From Rhodovarius lipocyclicus (GTDB lineage: Bacteria > Pseudomonadota > Alphaproteobacteria > Acetobacterales > Acetobacteraceae), in NCBI RefSeq assembly GCF_009900765.1, contig NZ_JAAABL010000007.1, positions 62,001-126,000 on the forward strand: a stretch of 64,000 bases of DNA, written 5' to 3'. The notes beneath the pieces were generated by a model that had not been told where the DNA came from, made no database searches, and saw only the letters and a list, made by a program, of their open reading frames with translations. The translations under genes and the position numbers were made by a program. Shown piece by piece: positions 51,029 to 59,900 of the stretch (its first letter is position 1; each line of letters begins with the position of its first letter).

Positions 51029-52983
51029 ATGCCCCCTCGCCTCGACCGCTTGTTCTCTCCGCTGCGCATCCGCGACCTGCAGATCCGCAACCGCATCCTC
51101 TCCACCGGGCATCAGACGTTCCTGGCCCAGGGCGGCGTCCCGGGTGAGGACATGATCGCCTATCACGCCGCCCGGGCGCGCGGCGGGGCGGGGCTGATCA
51201 TCGTGGAATCGGCGCGCTTCCATGCCTCCTCCTTCACGGATTCGCCCGAGCTGATCCTGACCAGCGACGACGCCATCCCCGGCTATCGTGCCTTGGCCCG
51301 GACGGTGCACGGGCATGGCGCGAGGATCTTCGGCCAGCTCTCCCACTCCGGCCGGGTCAGCCGCCGCATCCGGGGCGGGCTACGGGATATCGCCTTCGCG
51401 CCCTCGGCCGTGCCGGACCATCGCTTCCACACCATGCCACGCGAAATGCCGACGGAGATGGTGGAGGAGCTGGTCGCGGCCTGCGGCACCGCGGCGGGCC
51501 GCATGGCCGAGGCCGGGCTGGATGGGGTGGAGCTGGTGGCCAGCCATGCCCTGCTCTTCGCGCAGTTCCTGAACCCGCGCACCAATCTGCGCACGGACCG
51601 CTATGGCGGCTCGGCGGAAAACCGCTTGCGCTTCCTGGTGGAATGCCTGGGGGCCGCGCGGGCCGCGATCGGCACACGCATCCTGGGCATACGCATCTCG
51701 GCCGAGGAGCTGGAGCCGGAGGGCCTGCTCCCGGCCGAGGTCATCGCCGCCTGCACCTCGCTGGCGGAGATGGGGACGCTCGACTACCTGAACGTCACGG
51801 TGGGCTCCATGGCGGGGCATGGCGGGTCGATCCATGTGGTGCCGCCCATGGGCATTCCCCCGGCCTATGTGGCGCCGCAGGCGGGCGCGCTGCGCGCCGC
51901 GACCGGGCTGCCGGTCTTCGTCGCCGGGCGCATCAACCAGCCCCAGATCGCGGAGGCCGTGCTGCGCGCCGGCCAGGCCGACATGTGCGGCATGCGCGGG
52001 CCATGATCTCCGACCCCGAGATGCCCAACAAGGCGCGGGAGGGGCGCTTCGACGACATCCGCGCCTGCATCGCCTGCAACCAGGCCTGCATCGGGCATTT
52101 CCACGCGGGCTACGGCATTTCCTGCATCCAGAACCCGCTGACGGGGCGGGAGGCGAAGCTGCCGCCGCCTGCCCGCGGGCCCAGCCGCACCATCCTGGTG
52201 GCGGGCGGCGGGCCGGCCGGCATGAAGGCGGCGGTGACGGCGGCCGGGCGCGGCCATCGCGTGATCTTGTGCGAAGCCGGGCCGCGCCTGGGCGGCCAGG
52301 CCCTGCTGGCGCAGCTGCTGCCGGAGCGCGCGGAATTCGGCGGGCTGATCACCAATCTGGAACGCGAGATCGCGCAGGCCGGGGTGCAGGTGCGGCTGAA
52401 CACCCGGGTGGACCGCGCCTTGGTGGAGGCCCTGGCACCGGATGCCGTGATCGTCGCCACCGGCGCCACCCCCTATGAACCCCCGGTCGAGGGTCGGGAG
52501 GACGGCCATGTGACCGGCGCCTGGGCGGTGCTGCAAGGCAGCGCCAACACCGGCGCCCGGGTGCTGGTGGCCGATTGGCGGGCCGACTGGGTGGGAATGG
52601 GTGTCGCCGAAAAACTGGTGCTGGACGGGCACAGCGTGACCCTGGCGGTGGACGCGCCACATGCCGGCTTCAACCTGCAGATGTATCTGCGCAGCCACTG
52701 GATCGCGCGGCTGCACCGGCTGGGGGTGGAGATCGTGCCCGATGCCCGGCTGTATGGCGTGGACGGCACCACCGCCTACCTCATGCACAATGTCTCGGGC
52801 GAGGCGATGCCGCGCGAGGGGGTGGACACGGTGGTGCTGGCCACCGGCCATGCCTCCGAGACCGGGCTGGAACAGGCGCTGGCGGGCATCGGCGTGCCTG
52901 TTCTGCTGGCAGGTGACTGCCTGTCGCCCCGCAGTGCCGAAGAAGCGGTCCATGAGGGCTTCCTGGCGGGCCGGCAGGTGTAA
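51029..52983 (+). pseudogene. NADH:flavin oxidoreductase / FeS flavoprotein (TMADH/DCR type), frameshifted
   Basis: The 325-residue first frame is an old-yellow-enzyme-like TIM barrel (LFSPLRIRDLQIRNRI, FGQLSHSGRVS, NPRTNLRTDRYGGSAENR). It runs out of frame after DMCGM near 51994, where relatives read CGMTRAMISDP; a single base (A) appears missing. The second frame continues with DPEMPNKA, the [4Fe-4S] cysteines CIACNQACIG...C (near 52060-52130), a Rossmann FAD motif VAGGGPAGMKAAV and a NAD-binding part. Together they make a full trimethylamine-dehydrogenase/dienoyl-CoA-reductase-like protein. As written it cannot be made intact; it may also be a sequencing error. Confidence 0.88.
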
Positions 52984-53072
52984 AGGACACCCAGCCTGCC
53001 CCTTGTTTACCGCTGCGTTACGCCGCAGTCTGCCGCCACACCGCCTTGCCGCGCGAGAGACAGGAGAAGATC

Positions 53073-53873
53073 ATGAACATTGCCGTGACATCGGGGAGCA
53101 AGGGCCAGGTGCCCGCCGGCATCTCCGCCGAGGAATGGGAAGTCCGCTGCGACCTGGCCGCGCTGTACCGCCTGGTCGCGCATCATCGCATGACGGACCT
53201 GATCTACACCCACCTGTCCGCCCGCCTGCCGGGGCCCGAGCATCACTTCCTGATCAACCGCTACGGCGTGCTGTTCCATGAGATGCGCGCGAGCGACCTG
53301 GTGAAGGTGGACCTGCACGGCAACGTGCTGGAAGACGGCGCCGGCGATGCCATGTCCTCCCGCAAGGTGAACGCGGCCGGCTTCACCATCCACTCCGCCA
53401 TCCACATGGCGCGTGAGGACCTGATGTGCGTGGTGCACACCCACACCTCCGCCGGCATCGCGGTGTCCGCGCAGAAGCACGGGCTGCTGCCCATCAGCCA
53501 GCATGCGCTGCGCTTCTACGGCCACCTGGCCTATCACGGCTATGAGGGCATCGCGCTGGACCTGGATGAGCGCGAGCGCCTGATCGCCGACCTCGGCCCC
53601 AGCCACAAGGCGATGATCCTGGTGAACCACGGCCTGCTGGTCGGCGGCCGCACCATCCCCGAGGCCTGGTCGCAGATCTACTATCTGGAGCGCGCCTGCC
53701 AGGCGCAGGTGGCGGCGCTGGCCGGCGGCGCCGAGCTGATCCTGCCGCCCGAGGAAGTGCGCCTGAAGACCGCGGCGCAGTTCAACGGCCCGCGCACGCT
53801 AGAAAGCTCCCAGTTCGCCTGGGATTCCTCGCTGGCGCTGATCGAGGGCCAGGGCACCGACTGGCGCTCCTGA
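53073..53873 (+). CDS. Class II aldolase/adducin family protein
   Basis: A 266-residue aldolase_II protein. Zinc ligands lie in YTHLSARLPGPEHHFL and HTHTSAG (near residue 130), plus a later histidine in NHGLLVGG. It cleaves or decarboxylates a hydroxy-acid or sugar-like intermediate, or may be adducin-like. ATG at 53073 follows AGGAGAAGATC. A hairpin terminator at 53898-53932 ends the unit. Confidence 0.88.
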   Translation: MNIAVTSGSKGQVPAGISAEEWEVRCDLAALYRLVAHHRMTDLIYTHLSARLPGPEHHFLINRYGVLFHEMRASDLVKVDLHGNVLEDGAGDAMSSRKVNAAGFTIHSAIHMAREDLMCVVHTHTSAGIAVSAQKHGLLPISQHALRFYGHLAYHGYEGIALDLDERERLIADLGPSHKAMILVNHGLLVGGRTIPEAWSQIYYLERACQAQVAALAGGAELILPPEEVRLKTAAQFNGPRTLESSQFAWDSSLALIEGQGTDWRS

Positions 53874-53897
53874 GCGCCTCTCGCGAACGGCTGATGC

Positions 53898-53932
53898 GGG
53901 CGCTTCACCGGCCACGGTGAGGCGCCCTTTTT
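53898..53932 (+). terminator. Rho-independent terminator
   Basis: GGGCGCTTCACCG pairs with CGGTGAGGCGCCC (one G-T), loop GCCA, followed by TTTTT. It separates the aldolase gene from the convergent hydroxylase gene. Confidence 0.85.
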
Positions 53933-53940
53933 CGTGGCGG

Positions 53941-55437
53941 TCAGCCCAGCGCCAGCGCGCTGTCCACCAGCCCCGTCGCGCGCCGGAAGTCGTAGTTCCG
54001 GTACATGTTCTGCTTCACCAGATGCGACGCCCCGCCATAGAACTTCTCGTATTGCTGGTGCCGGTTGCCGAAATCGCTACCGATGAAATCCCAGGCCAGC
54101 CGCATCAGCGCGATGCGATCCCGCGCGCCGCTGACGCCGGAGCGCATGTAGCGCTCCATATCCGCCGCCGTCTCCGGGCTATCCAGATCCTTCACCGAGG
54201 ATGGCAGGGAGATCATCGCCGCCCCCGTCATCTCGCGCATGATGTCGATCATGCGCGGGTTCATCTCCGATTGCAGGGCCATCACGGCATACAGCGAGGC
54301 GCGGCAGGGCCAGACCACCCCGTTCGCGTCGATGGTGGCGCGGGTTTCCTGGGCCTCCAGCATCGTCTCCACCGTCTGGGCCAGGGCGGCGAGCTCGCCC
54401 ATCTGCACCTGCACGGGGGGCACGGCATCATTGCCCGTCGCCTCGTTCATGCGCTTGGCCAGGCCCATCATGAAGCGCAGCTTGGTCACGTAGCGCGCCT
54501 GGGCCTGGAGATTGCCATAGGCATGGGCGGGGGTCTTCCACCACTGGTCGCGGCAGACCTCCAGGTTGCGGTGGATGAAGACGTGTTCCCAGGGGATGAA
54601 CACCTCGTCCAGCACCACGAAGCAGTCGCTCTCGTCGAAGCGGCTGGTCAGGGGGTTGTCGAAGGCATTGTCCACCTGCAACGCGAAGGGGCGGCGCGGA
54701 TACAGGCGCAGGCCCGGCGCGTTCATCCGCATCGCCACGCCGATCGCGTAGTTCTCGTCGCCCGGTTGCAGCGGGTGGATGCAGGACAGGTACAGCCAGT
54801 CGGAGAACACCCCCGCCGTGGCCAGCTGCTGCGCGCCGGAGACGATGATGCCGCCCTCCACCTCCCGCACCACGCCGGCGTGCAGGGTGGGGTCGCTCTG
54901 CCGGTGGGCGGGCTTGGAGCGGTCGATCTGCGGCGGCACGATCGCGTAGGTGACCCATTGGTGGTTGTCGCGCAGATATTCGTAGAAGCGCACCACATTG
55001 CCGGCGAAGCGCTCGCCGCCGGCCGCGAACACCTCCGGCACCGCCGCGTAACCGCAGAAAAAGCCCGCCACATGGTCGGGCGTGCGGCCGATCAGGCCAT
55101 AGCTGACCTCGGACCAGGTCTCGCTGGCCAGGCGCTTGGCGCGCAGATCGGCATGGCTGCGCGGGATCTGATAGGCGCGCAGGATGGGGCGGCCGGTCTC
55201 GGGGCAGGGATAGGTCATGCGCTCGCGCATCGCGGGGTCCGCGGCGATGTCGAACAGGCGGGCGGCGGATTGGGCGGCACCGGCGAAGGCCGGGTGGGTG
55301 GCGACATTGGCCACGCGCTGCCCGTCCACCATCACCACCCGCCCATCATCCAGCGAGGCCAGGAACTCCGCCCCCGTGCGCAGCGGGCGCGGCCCCCCGG
55401 TGGTGGTGGCGGGCGGGGCTTCGGTCAGCACGGTCAT
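53941..55437 (-). CDS. 4-hydroxyphenylacetate 3-hydroxylase family (HpaB-type) oxygenase
   Basis: A 498-residue FADH2-using hydroxylase, acyl-CoA-dehydrogenase-like in fold. Recognisable are the N-terminal RTGAEFLASLDDGRVVMVDGQRV, the flavin/substrate region AGVVREVEGGIIVSGAQQLATAG, and DNAFDNPLTSRFDESDCFVVLDEVFIPWEHVFI. It hydroxylates phenolic or related rings using reduced FAD from a separate reductase; no hpaC-like gene is here. It diverges from a MarR gene; a palindrome in the gap may be the operator. Confidence 0.9.
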   Translation of the reverse strand: MTVLTEAPPATTTGGPRPLRTGAEFLASLDDGRVVMVDGQRVANVATHPAFAGAAQSAARLFDIAADPAMRERMTYPCPETGRPILRAYQIPRSHADLRAKRLASETWSEVSYGLIGRTPDHVAGFFCGYAAVPEVFAAGGERFAGNVVRFYEYLRDNHQWVTYAIVPPQIDRSKPAHRQSDPTLHAGVVREVEGGIIVSGAQQLATAGVFSDWLYLSCIHPLQPGDENYAIGVAMRMNAPGLRLYPRRPFALQVDNAFDNPLTSRFDESDCFVVLDEVFIPWEHVFIHRNLEVCRDQWWKTPAHAYGNLQAQARYVTKLRFMMGLAKRMNEATGNDAVPPVQVQMGELAALAQTVETMLEAQETRATIDANGVVWPCRASLYAVMALQSEMNPRMIDIMREMTGAAMISLPSSVKDLDSPETAADMERYMRSGVSGARDRIALMRLAWDFIGSDFGNRHQQYEKFYGGASHLVKQNMYRNYDFRRATGLVDSALALG

Positions 55438-55482
55438 GGCCTGGTTCTCCGGTGGTGCCGGAACGCCCGGCCGATTTAGCTA

Positions 55483-55498
55483 CGATATGTAGGTATCG
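55483..55498. promoter_or_regulatory. Putative MarR operator
   Basis: CGATATGTAGGTATCG is an imperfect palindrome (arms CGATA and TATCG). It lies in the 116-base divergent gap between the hydroxylase and MarR genes, so the regulator probably binds it. Confidence 0.5.
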
Positions 55499-55553
55499 GC
55501 GCGGCTGTCAAAGCCTTTTATGCTGCGCCCGGCGAATCACGGGGTGGATGGGT

Positions 55554-56078
55554 ATGGCGAAGCAACAGAAGGCCTATGTGCCGCCGCTGACGGTCTCCCA
55601 CCCCGCGCTGCTGCTGGAGGGGCGGGACATGCGGTTCCGCGACACGCTCTATTTGCTGGTGCTGGTGCTGGGGCAGCTGCTGGATTGCCGGGAGGCCTTC
55701 GGCAAACGCGCGGGGCTCACCGGTTCCCAGTTCGCGGTGCTGTTCGGCGTGGCCTACAGCCAGGGCGAGGCGGGCGTGACCATCCGCGCCCTGGCCCATC
55801 ACGTGCACATGGCCGACACGCATGTGACGACGGAGGTCGGCCGCATGGCCCGGCGCGGCCTGCTGGAGAAACGCCCGAACGCCGCCGATGGGCGTTCCGT
55901 GCTCGTCACCCTCTCCGGCGCCGGGCGGGCGCTGGTGGAGGAGCTGGCGCCTTATATCCGCTCGGTGAACGACAGCCTGTTCGAAGGCATCGGCGCCGAG
56001 GATCTGGAGCGGATGCGCGCCATCCTCGGCCGGCTGGCGGGCAACAACGCGGCCGTGCAGGCCGCGCTAAAGGGCTAG
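55554..56078 (+). CDS. MarR family transcriptional regulator
   Basis: A 174-residue winged-helix regulator: AGVTIRALAHHVHMADTHVTTEVGRMARRGLLEKRPNAADGRSVLVTLS (key parts VTIRALAHHV, THVTTEV, DGRSVLVTLS). MarR proteins usually respond to phenolic compounds, fitting its divergent HpaB-type neighbour. ATG at 55554 or 55548 are possible starts. Confidence 0.9.
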   Translation: MAKQQKAYVPPLTVSHPALLLEGRDMRFRDTLYLLVLVLGQLLDCREAFGKRAGLTGSQFAVLFGVAYSQGEAGVTIRALAHHVHMADTHVTTEVGRMARRGLLEKRPNAADGRSVLVTLSGAGRALVEELAPYIRSVNDSLFEGIGAEDLERMRAILGRLAGNNAAVQAALKG

Positions 56079-56182
56079 ATCATCATCCGATCAGATGAAA
56101 TCGTCTGATCGGATAAAGATGATCGTGAAAACATATACCTGGAGCGGTTGCCGTGAGCCGCTGCGAACGGAAACCGCTCTAG
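56079..56182. repeat. Two-palindrome intergenic mosaic element (RIME-like)
   Basis: Between convergent genes lie two large palindromes: CCGATCAGA/TCTGATCGG (56087-56095, 56104-56112), with further outer pairing ATCATC/GATGAT, and GAGCGGTTGCCGT/ACGGAAACCGCTC (from about 56142 to 56179), one mismatch in 13. This layout resembles the palindromic intergenic mosaic elements known in Rhizobiales. It fills the whole space to the next gene and may act as a transcription end. Confidence 0.7.
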
Positions 56183-56857
56183 CTACGCCACCAGCCCGGT
56201 CTGCCGCGCGCCGTGGCGGGCGAACACCTTGTAGCTGCCCTTGAACCAGGGCTCGGCGGCCAGCTTCGCGCGCCAGGGGGTGGCCCGCGCCTTCTCCCGC
56301 GCCGGGGAGGACATGGCGTCCATGCTGCCCAGGTAATGCAGTGCCAGGCGGTTGAAGGGCACCGGCTCCCCATCCGTGATGGCGAAGCGGCGGACCATCA
56401 GCCAGTCCGGGCTTTCCATCAGCAGGGGCACGTGGTCCTGCTCATACCAGGCGTCGAATTCGGCCAGCCGGTCCTCCGGCACCTGGAAGAACACGGCGTA
56501 GAGCAACGCCGCATCCAGCGCCGCCCCGCCCTGCTCGGGCTTGCGCTGCACCGACATCTCCCGCGCCAGATAGCGGGTGAAGCCCGAGACGTTCCTCAGC
56601 ATGTCCCGCGTGCGTTCGCTCGGCTGGTTCTTCACCACGCCATAGGCCGCGGAGCGCAGGGCCGAGAGGTCCGTCATCTCATACACCGCCAGGAAGCCCT
56701 GGGGCTCGCCCTCGGTCGCGGCATAGCGCTGGCCGCTGAGGAAGCCCGGCACCGCCATGCGCAGCGGGATGTGCTCCTCATCGTACCAGGCGTGGAACGC
56801 GTCCTCGCGCCCCGAGGGCGGCGTCATTTCCGAAAACAGAATGCCTGTGCCCTGCAT
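56183..56857 (-). CDS. Duplicated dimeric alpha-beta-barrel protein of unknown function
   Basis: A 224-residue protein made of two similar ferredoxin-like halves: AFHAWYDEEHIPLRM near residue 20 and EFDAWYEQDHVPLLM near 130. The WYxxxHxPL motif occurs in EthD-like and DUF4286-like alpha-beta-barrel proteins that bind small aromatic or fatty compounds, sometimes as cyclases or decarboxylases. No signal peptide. ATG at 56857 follows GAGAGGTCCCC. It diverges from the AA_synth-amidohydrolase pair. Confidence 0.7.
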   Translation of the reverse strand: MQGTGILFSEMTPPSGREDAFHAWYDEEHIPLRMAVPGFLSGQRYAATEGEPQGFLAVYEMTDLSALRSAAYGVVKNQPSERTRDMLRNVSGFTRYLAREMSVQRKPEQGGAALDAALLYAVFFQVPEDRLAEFDAWYEQDHVPLLMESPDWLMVRRFAITDGEPVPFNRLALHYLGSMDAMSSPAREKARATPWRAKLAAEPWFKGSYKVFARHGARQTGLVA

Positions 56858-56900
56858 GGGGACCTCTCGCGCTGCGTGGGTGGGCGTCCGAGTTGCCCGG

Positions 56901-56926
56901 CTTTTTGTCTGATGATAATACAAAGA
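56901..56926. promoter_or_regulatory. Putative operator/promoter in divergent gap
   Basis: CTTTTTGT and ACAAAGAG form an imperfect inverted repeat around an AT-rich centre containing GATAAT, a good -10-like hexamer. The gap separates the alpha-beta-barrel gene from the AA_synth gene. Confidence 0.35.
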
Positions 56927-56965
56927 GACCTCAGGCGCGCAACTCCACCGAACGAAGGAAGCCCC

Positions 56966-57538
56966 ATGCAGATCGAGATCCGCCGCTGGATGACCACCGT
57001 GGAAAACCGGCTGGCCGGCCCGGGCGAGGCCCCGCTGCGCAAGGTCGCGGCCATCGCCATCGTGGCCAACCCCTATGCCGGGAAGTTCGTCGAGGACCTG
57101 TCCCCCATCATCGCCGCCAGCGCCGTGGTGGGCGAAGTGCTGGCGAAGCTGGCCGTGGAGGCCATGGGCGGCCTGCCCGTCGAATCCTACGGCAAGGGCG
57201 GCGTGGTGGGCCTGGCGGGTGAGCAGGAACACGCCAACGCCATGCTGACCACCACCTTCGCCGAGCCCCTGCGGGTGGCCGTCGGCGGCGCCCAAGCCTG
57301 GATCCCGTCCTTCACCAAGCTCGCCGCCCCCGGCGCGCTGATCGACGTGCCGCTGGCGCACAAGGACGCGCTCTATGTCCGCTCCCACTACGATGGCGTC
57401 AGCGTGACCCTGCCCCCCGACAGCCCGGCCCCCGATGAGGTCGCCCTGATCGTCGTGCTGGCCAATCGCGGCCGCATCGGGGCGCGCGTCGGCGGGCTGA
57501 AGGCCAGCGAGATCGGCGGCAAGGACGGGCTGCGCTGA
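56966..57538 (+). CDS. AA_synth (DUF1185) family protein
   Basis: A 190-residue member of the amino-acid-synthesis family: RKVAAIAIVANPYAGKFVEDLSPIIAAS and PVESYGKGGVVGLAGEQEHANAMLTT, SFTKLAAPGALIDVPLAHKDALYVRSHYDG. The family's chemistry is not well established; members often sit beside amidohydrolases and Bug-type genes. ATG at 56966 follows AAGGAAGCCCC. One base separates it from the next gene, so the two are made together. Confidence 0.85.
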   Translation: MQIEIRRWMTTVENRLAGPGEAPLRKVAAIAIVANPYAGKFVEDLSPIIAASAVVGEVLAKLAVEAMGGLPVESYGKGGVVGLAGEQEHANAMLTTTFAEPLRVAVGGAQAWIPSFTKLAAPGALIDVPLAHKDALYVRSHYDGVSVTLPPDSPAPDEVALIVVLANRGRIGARVGGLKASEIGGKDGLR

Positions 57539-57539
57539 G

Positions 57540-58736
57540 ATGCGCACGGCCATCGTCAACCTGGGCGGCATCCTGACCGGGGACATCGCCGCCCCCACCG
57601 CCCCCGGCGACGCCATCCTGCTGGAGGATGGGCTGATCACCGCCCTGGGCAGCCTGACCGCCGCCCAGATCGAGGGTGCCGACGTGGTGGTGGACGCCGC
57701 CGGCACGCTGGCCATGCCCGGGCTGATCGACAGCCACGTCCACATCACCTTCGGCGACTACACCCCCCGCCAGCGCACCGTGGGCTTCCTGGAAAGCTAC
57801 CTGCATGGCGGCGTCACCAGCGCCATCACCGCCTCCGAGGTGCATGTGCCCGGCCGCCCGAAGGACCCCGCCGGGGTGAAGGCCCTGGCCCTGGCCGCGC
57901 GCGCCTGCTTCCTGAACTACCGCCCCGGCGGCATGCGGGTGCATGCGGGCTCCATCATCCTGGAACCCGGCCTGACCGAGGCCGATATCGCCGAGCTCGC
58001 GGCCGCCGGGCTGTGGCTGGCCAAGGCCGGCTTCGGCGCCTTCGACACCCCCTTCGGCTATGCCGAGCCCATGGCATGGGCCCGCAAGCACGGCATGGTC
58101 ACCACCATGCACACGGGCGGCTCCTCCATCCCCGGCTCCTCCGGCATCTGGGCGGAGCATGTGCTGGCGGCCAACGCCCATGTCTCCTTCCACGTCAACG
58201 GCGGCCCCGTCGCGATGCCCGAGCCCGGCTTCGCGCGGCTGGTGAACGAAAGCGACGTGGCGATGCAGATCTGCACCGCCGGCAACCTGCGCACCGCGCT
58301 CAAGACCATGAAACTGCTGGAAGAAGCCGGCCAGCCCGAGCGCCTGCTGATCGCGACCGACACCCCCACCGGCAGCGGCATCATGCCGCTGGGCATGCTC
58401 TACACCATCAGCCACCTGGCCAGCCTGGGCGGCATGGACCCTGCGCGCGCCATCGCGGCCGCCACCGGCAACAACGCCCGCACCTACCGCCTCAACAGCG
58501 GCTTCCTGGCCGTGGGCCGCGACGCCGACGTGGTGCTGATCGACGCCTGCGCGGGCGGAGCGTGCGAGGACGCACTCTCCGCCCTCAGCAACGGCGACGT
58601 GCCCGCCGTGGCGGCGGTGTTCACCGACGCCGTGCCGCGCTTCGTGGGGCGCAGCCGGAATACGCCGGCGGCGATCCGCACCGTGCGCGTGGCGCAGTGC
58701 AGGCTGCCGATGGATTTTTCGGGGGGCGCGCATTGA
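57540..58736 (+). CDS. Amidohydrolase, enamidase-like
   Basis: A 398-residue metal-dependent hydrolase: PGLIDSHVHITFGD near residue 61 (first ligands), TTMHTGGSS near 185, SFHVNGGP near 215, and ATDTPTGSG near 278 (last ligand aspartate). The spacing and the C-terminal SRNTPAAIRTVRV resemble enamidase of nicotinate breakdown, so a cyclic amide or imide is a plausible substrate. It follows the AA_synth gene directly. Confidence 0.85.
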   Translation: MRTAIVNLGGILTGDIAAPTAPGDAILLEDGLITALGSLTAAQIEGADVVVDAAGTLAMPGLIDSHVHITFGDYTPRQRTVGFLESYLHGGVTSAITASEVHVPGRPKDPAGVKALALAARACFLNYRPGGMRVHAGSIILEPGLTEADIAELAAAGLWLAKAGFGAFDTPFGYAEPMAWARKHGMVTTMHTGGSSIPGSSGIWAEHVLAANAHVSFHVNGGPVAMPEPGFARLVNESDVAMQICTAGNLRTALKTMKLLEEAGQPERLLIATDTPTGSGIMPLGMLYTISHLASLGGMDPARAIAAATGNNARTYRLNSGFLAVGRDADVVLIDACAGGACEDALSALSNGDVPAVAAVFTDAVPRFVGRSRNTPAAIRTVRVAQCRLPMDFSGGAH

Positions 58737-58970
58737 GGGCTCCGCCCTCAAACTCCCGTTGAGGGGGAAATGGCTTTCCCCCTCAAGCTCCCCCATTACT
58801 TTCCGAGAGTTTGGGGACGGCTCGAAACCTGCGAAGATTTCTCTGATAAATTTATATAATAATATCAATTATATAAAATGGTCGCTGTCCCCAAACTCCT
58901 CGCAGGGGCCTGGGGAGATCTTATCTCCCCAGCGGATGGGGTCTGGGGAAGGCGGCGCCTTCCCCAGCCT
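58737..58970. repeat. Dispersed intergenic element, copy D (diverged)
   Basis: Between convergent genes lies an element of the same build but different sequence: perfect 12-base inverted arms GAGTTTGGGGAC (58807-58818) and GTCCCCAAACTC (58887-58898) around a very AT-rich core, with further hairpins (GGGGGAAATGGCTTTCCCCC at about 58760) on both sides. Confidence 0.75.
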
Positions 58971-58973
58971 GCC

Positions 58974-59636
58974 TCACCCCTCATCCAGCACAGCCGCCCT
59001 GGCTTCATCCACATGCCGTGCCGCCGCTTCCACGGCTTTTTCCACATCCCCGACTTCGATCGCCGCGCACAGGGCTTCCATTTCCACCAGGCTTTTCGGC
59101 GCCCGTCCGGGGCGGGACATTGAAGCGCGGCGCAGGGCGCCGATGCGGGCCTGCAGCCGGGCGCCGACCGCGCGGATTTCGCCGTTGCCGCTGCCGCGGA
59201 ACAGGGTTTCGTAGAATTCGGCCATGGTTTCGACCATGGCGCTCAGCCGGCCTGCCGTGACGGCCGCGCGGAAGGCGTCGATCTGGGTGCGCAGCTGGCG
59301 GATCTCGGCGCGGGGGGCGCGCTCCATGAACAGCCGCACGGCGGTGGGTTCCAGCATGCGGCGGAATTCGTAGATGTCCTTCGCCTCGGTGGGGGTAATG
59401 GCGGTGACGACCGGGCCGCGGCGGGGTTCCACGCGGATCAGCTGTTCGGATTCCAGCTGGCGCAGCACTTCGCGCACGGAGGTGCGGCTGATGGCCATGC
59501 GCTCGCACAGCTCGCGCTCGATCAGCCGGTCGCCGGGGCCATAGACGCCCTCGACAATGGCCGCGCGCAGGCGGCGCAGCGCCTCGTCCCGCACCAGGTT
59601 CGGCCCCTCTGAGACACGGAGGTCGAGCTTGTTCAT
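58974..59636 (-). CDS. GntR family regulator, FCD domain
   Basis: A 220-residue regulator: RAAIVEGVYGPGDRLIERELCERMAISRTSVREVLRQLE (key parts GPGDRLIE, RTSVREVLRQLE) then a helical FCD domain (KDIYEFRRMLEPTAVRLFM). It diverges from the Bug/lyase pair and probably controls them. Confidence 0.92.
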   Translation of the reverse strand: MNKLDLRVSEGPNLVRDEALRRLRAAIVEGVYGPGDRLIERELCERMAISRTSVREVLRQLESEQLIRVEPRRGPVVTAITPTEAKDIYEFRRMLEPTAVRLFMERAPRAEIRQLRTQIDAFRAAVTAGRLSAMVETMAEFYETLFRGSGNGEIRAVGARLQARIGALRRASMSRPGRAPKSLVEMEALCAAIEVGDVEKAVEAAARHVDEARAAVLDEG

Positions 59637-59900
59637 CCGATATCATCCCCGATGGCGGCCCTGACCGGGGCCGCGTGAGCGAATCTGCCAGGCAAAGTGG
59701 CATGCCCGCCTGCCCGATAAGCACGGTTGGGGCGCGGGTGCCACCGCTGCCTGGAATGCGGCCCTGGTTTTGTTGACAGGGGCGGGGGGCGCTGTCCAGA
59801 TTGTCTTCTTGTATGACAGTCCGACCAGACATCCTCCGCGACGCGGGGTTGGACCGCCCCTGAACCGCCCACGAACCGCAGCCCTTCGGAGATGCCGGAA
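59637..59900. promoter_or_regulatory. Divergent control region of GntR and Bug/lyase genes
   Basis: The 264-base gap has no gene. TTGACA at 59773-59778 is a good -35 hexamer for the plus strand, with a weak -10 (CAGATT) about 18 bases on. TTGTATGACAG near 59809 resembles half-sites of FCD-type operators. Confidence 0.45.

Noticed and set aside
51029-52006. A stand-alone old-yellow-enzyme gene ending at 52006
   Set aside because: The conserved DPEMPNKA and FeS region continues in the next frame, so it is one frameshifted gene.
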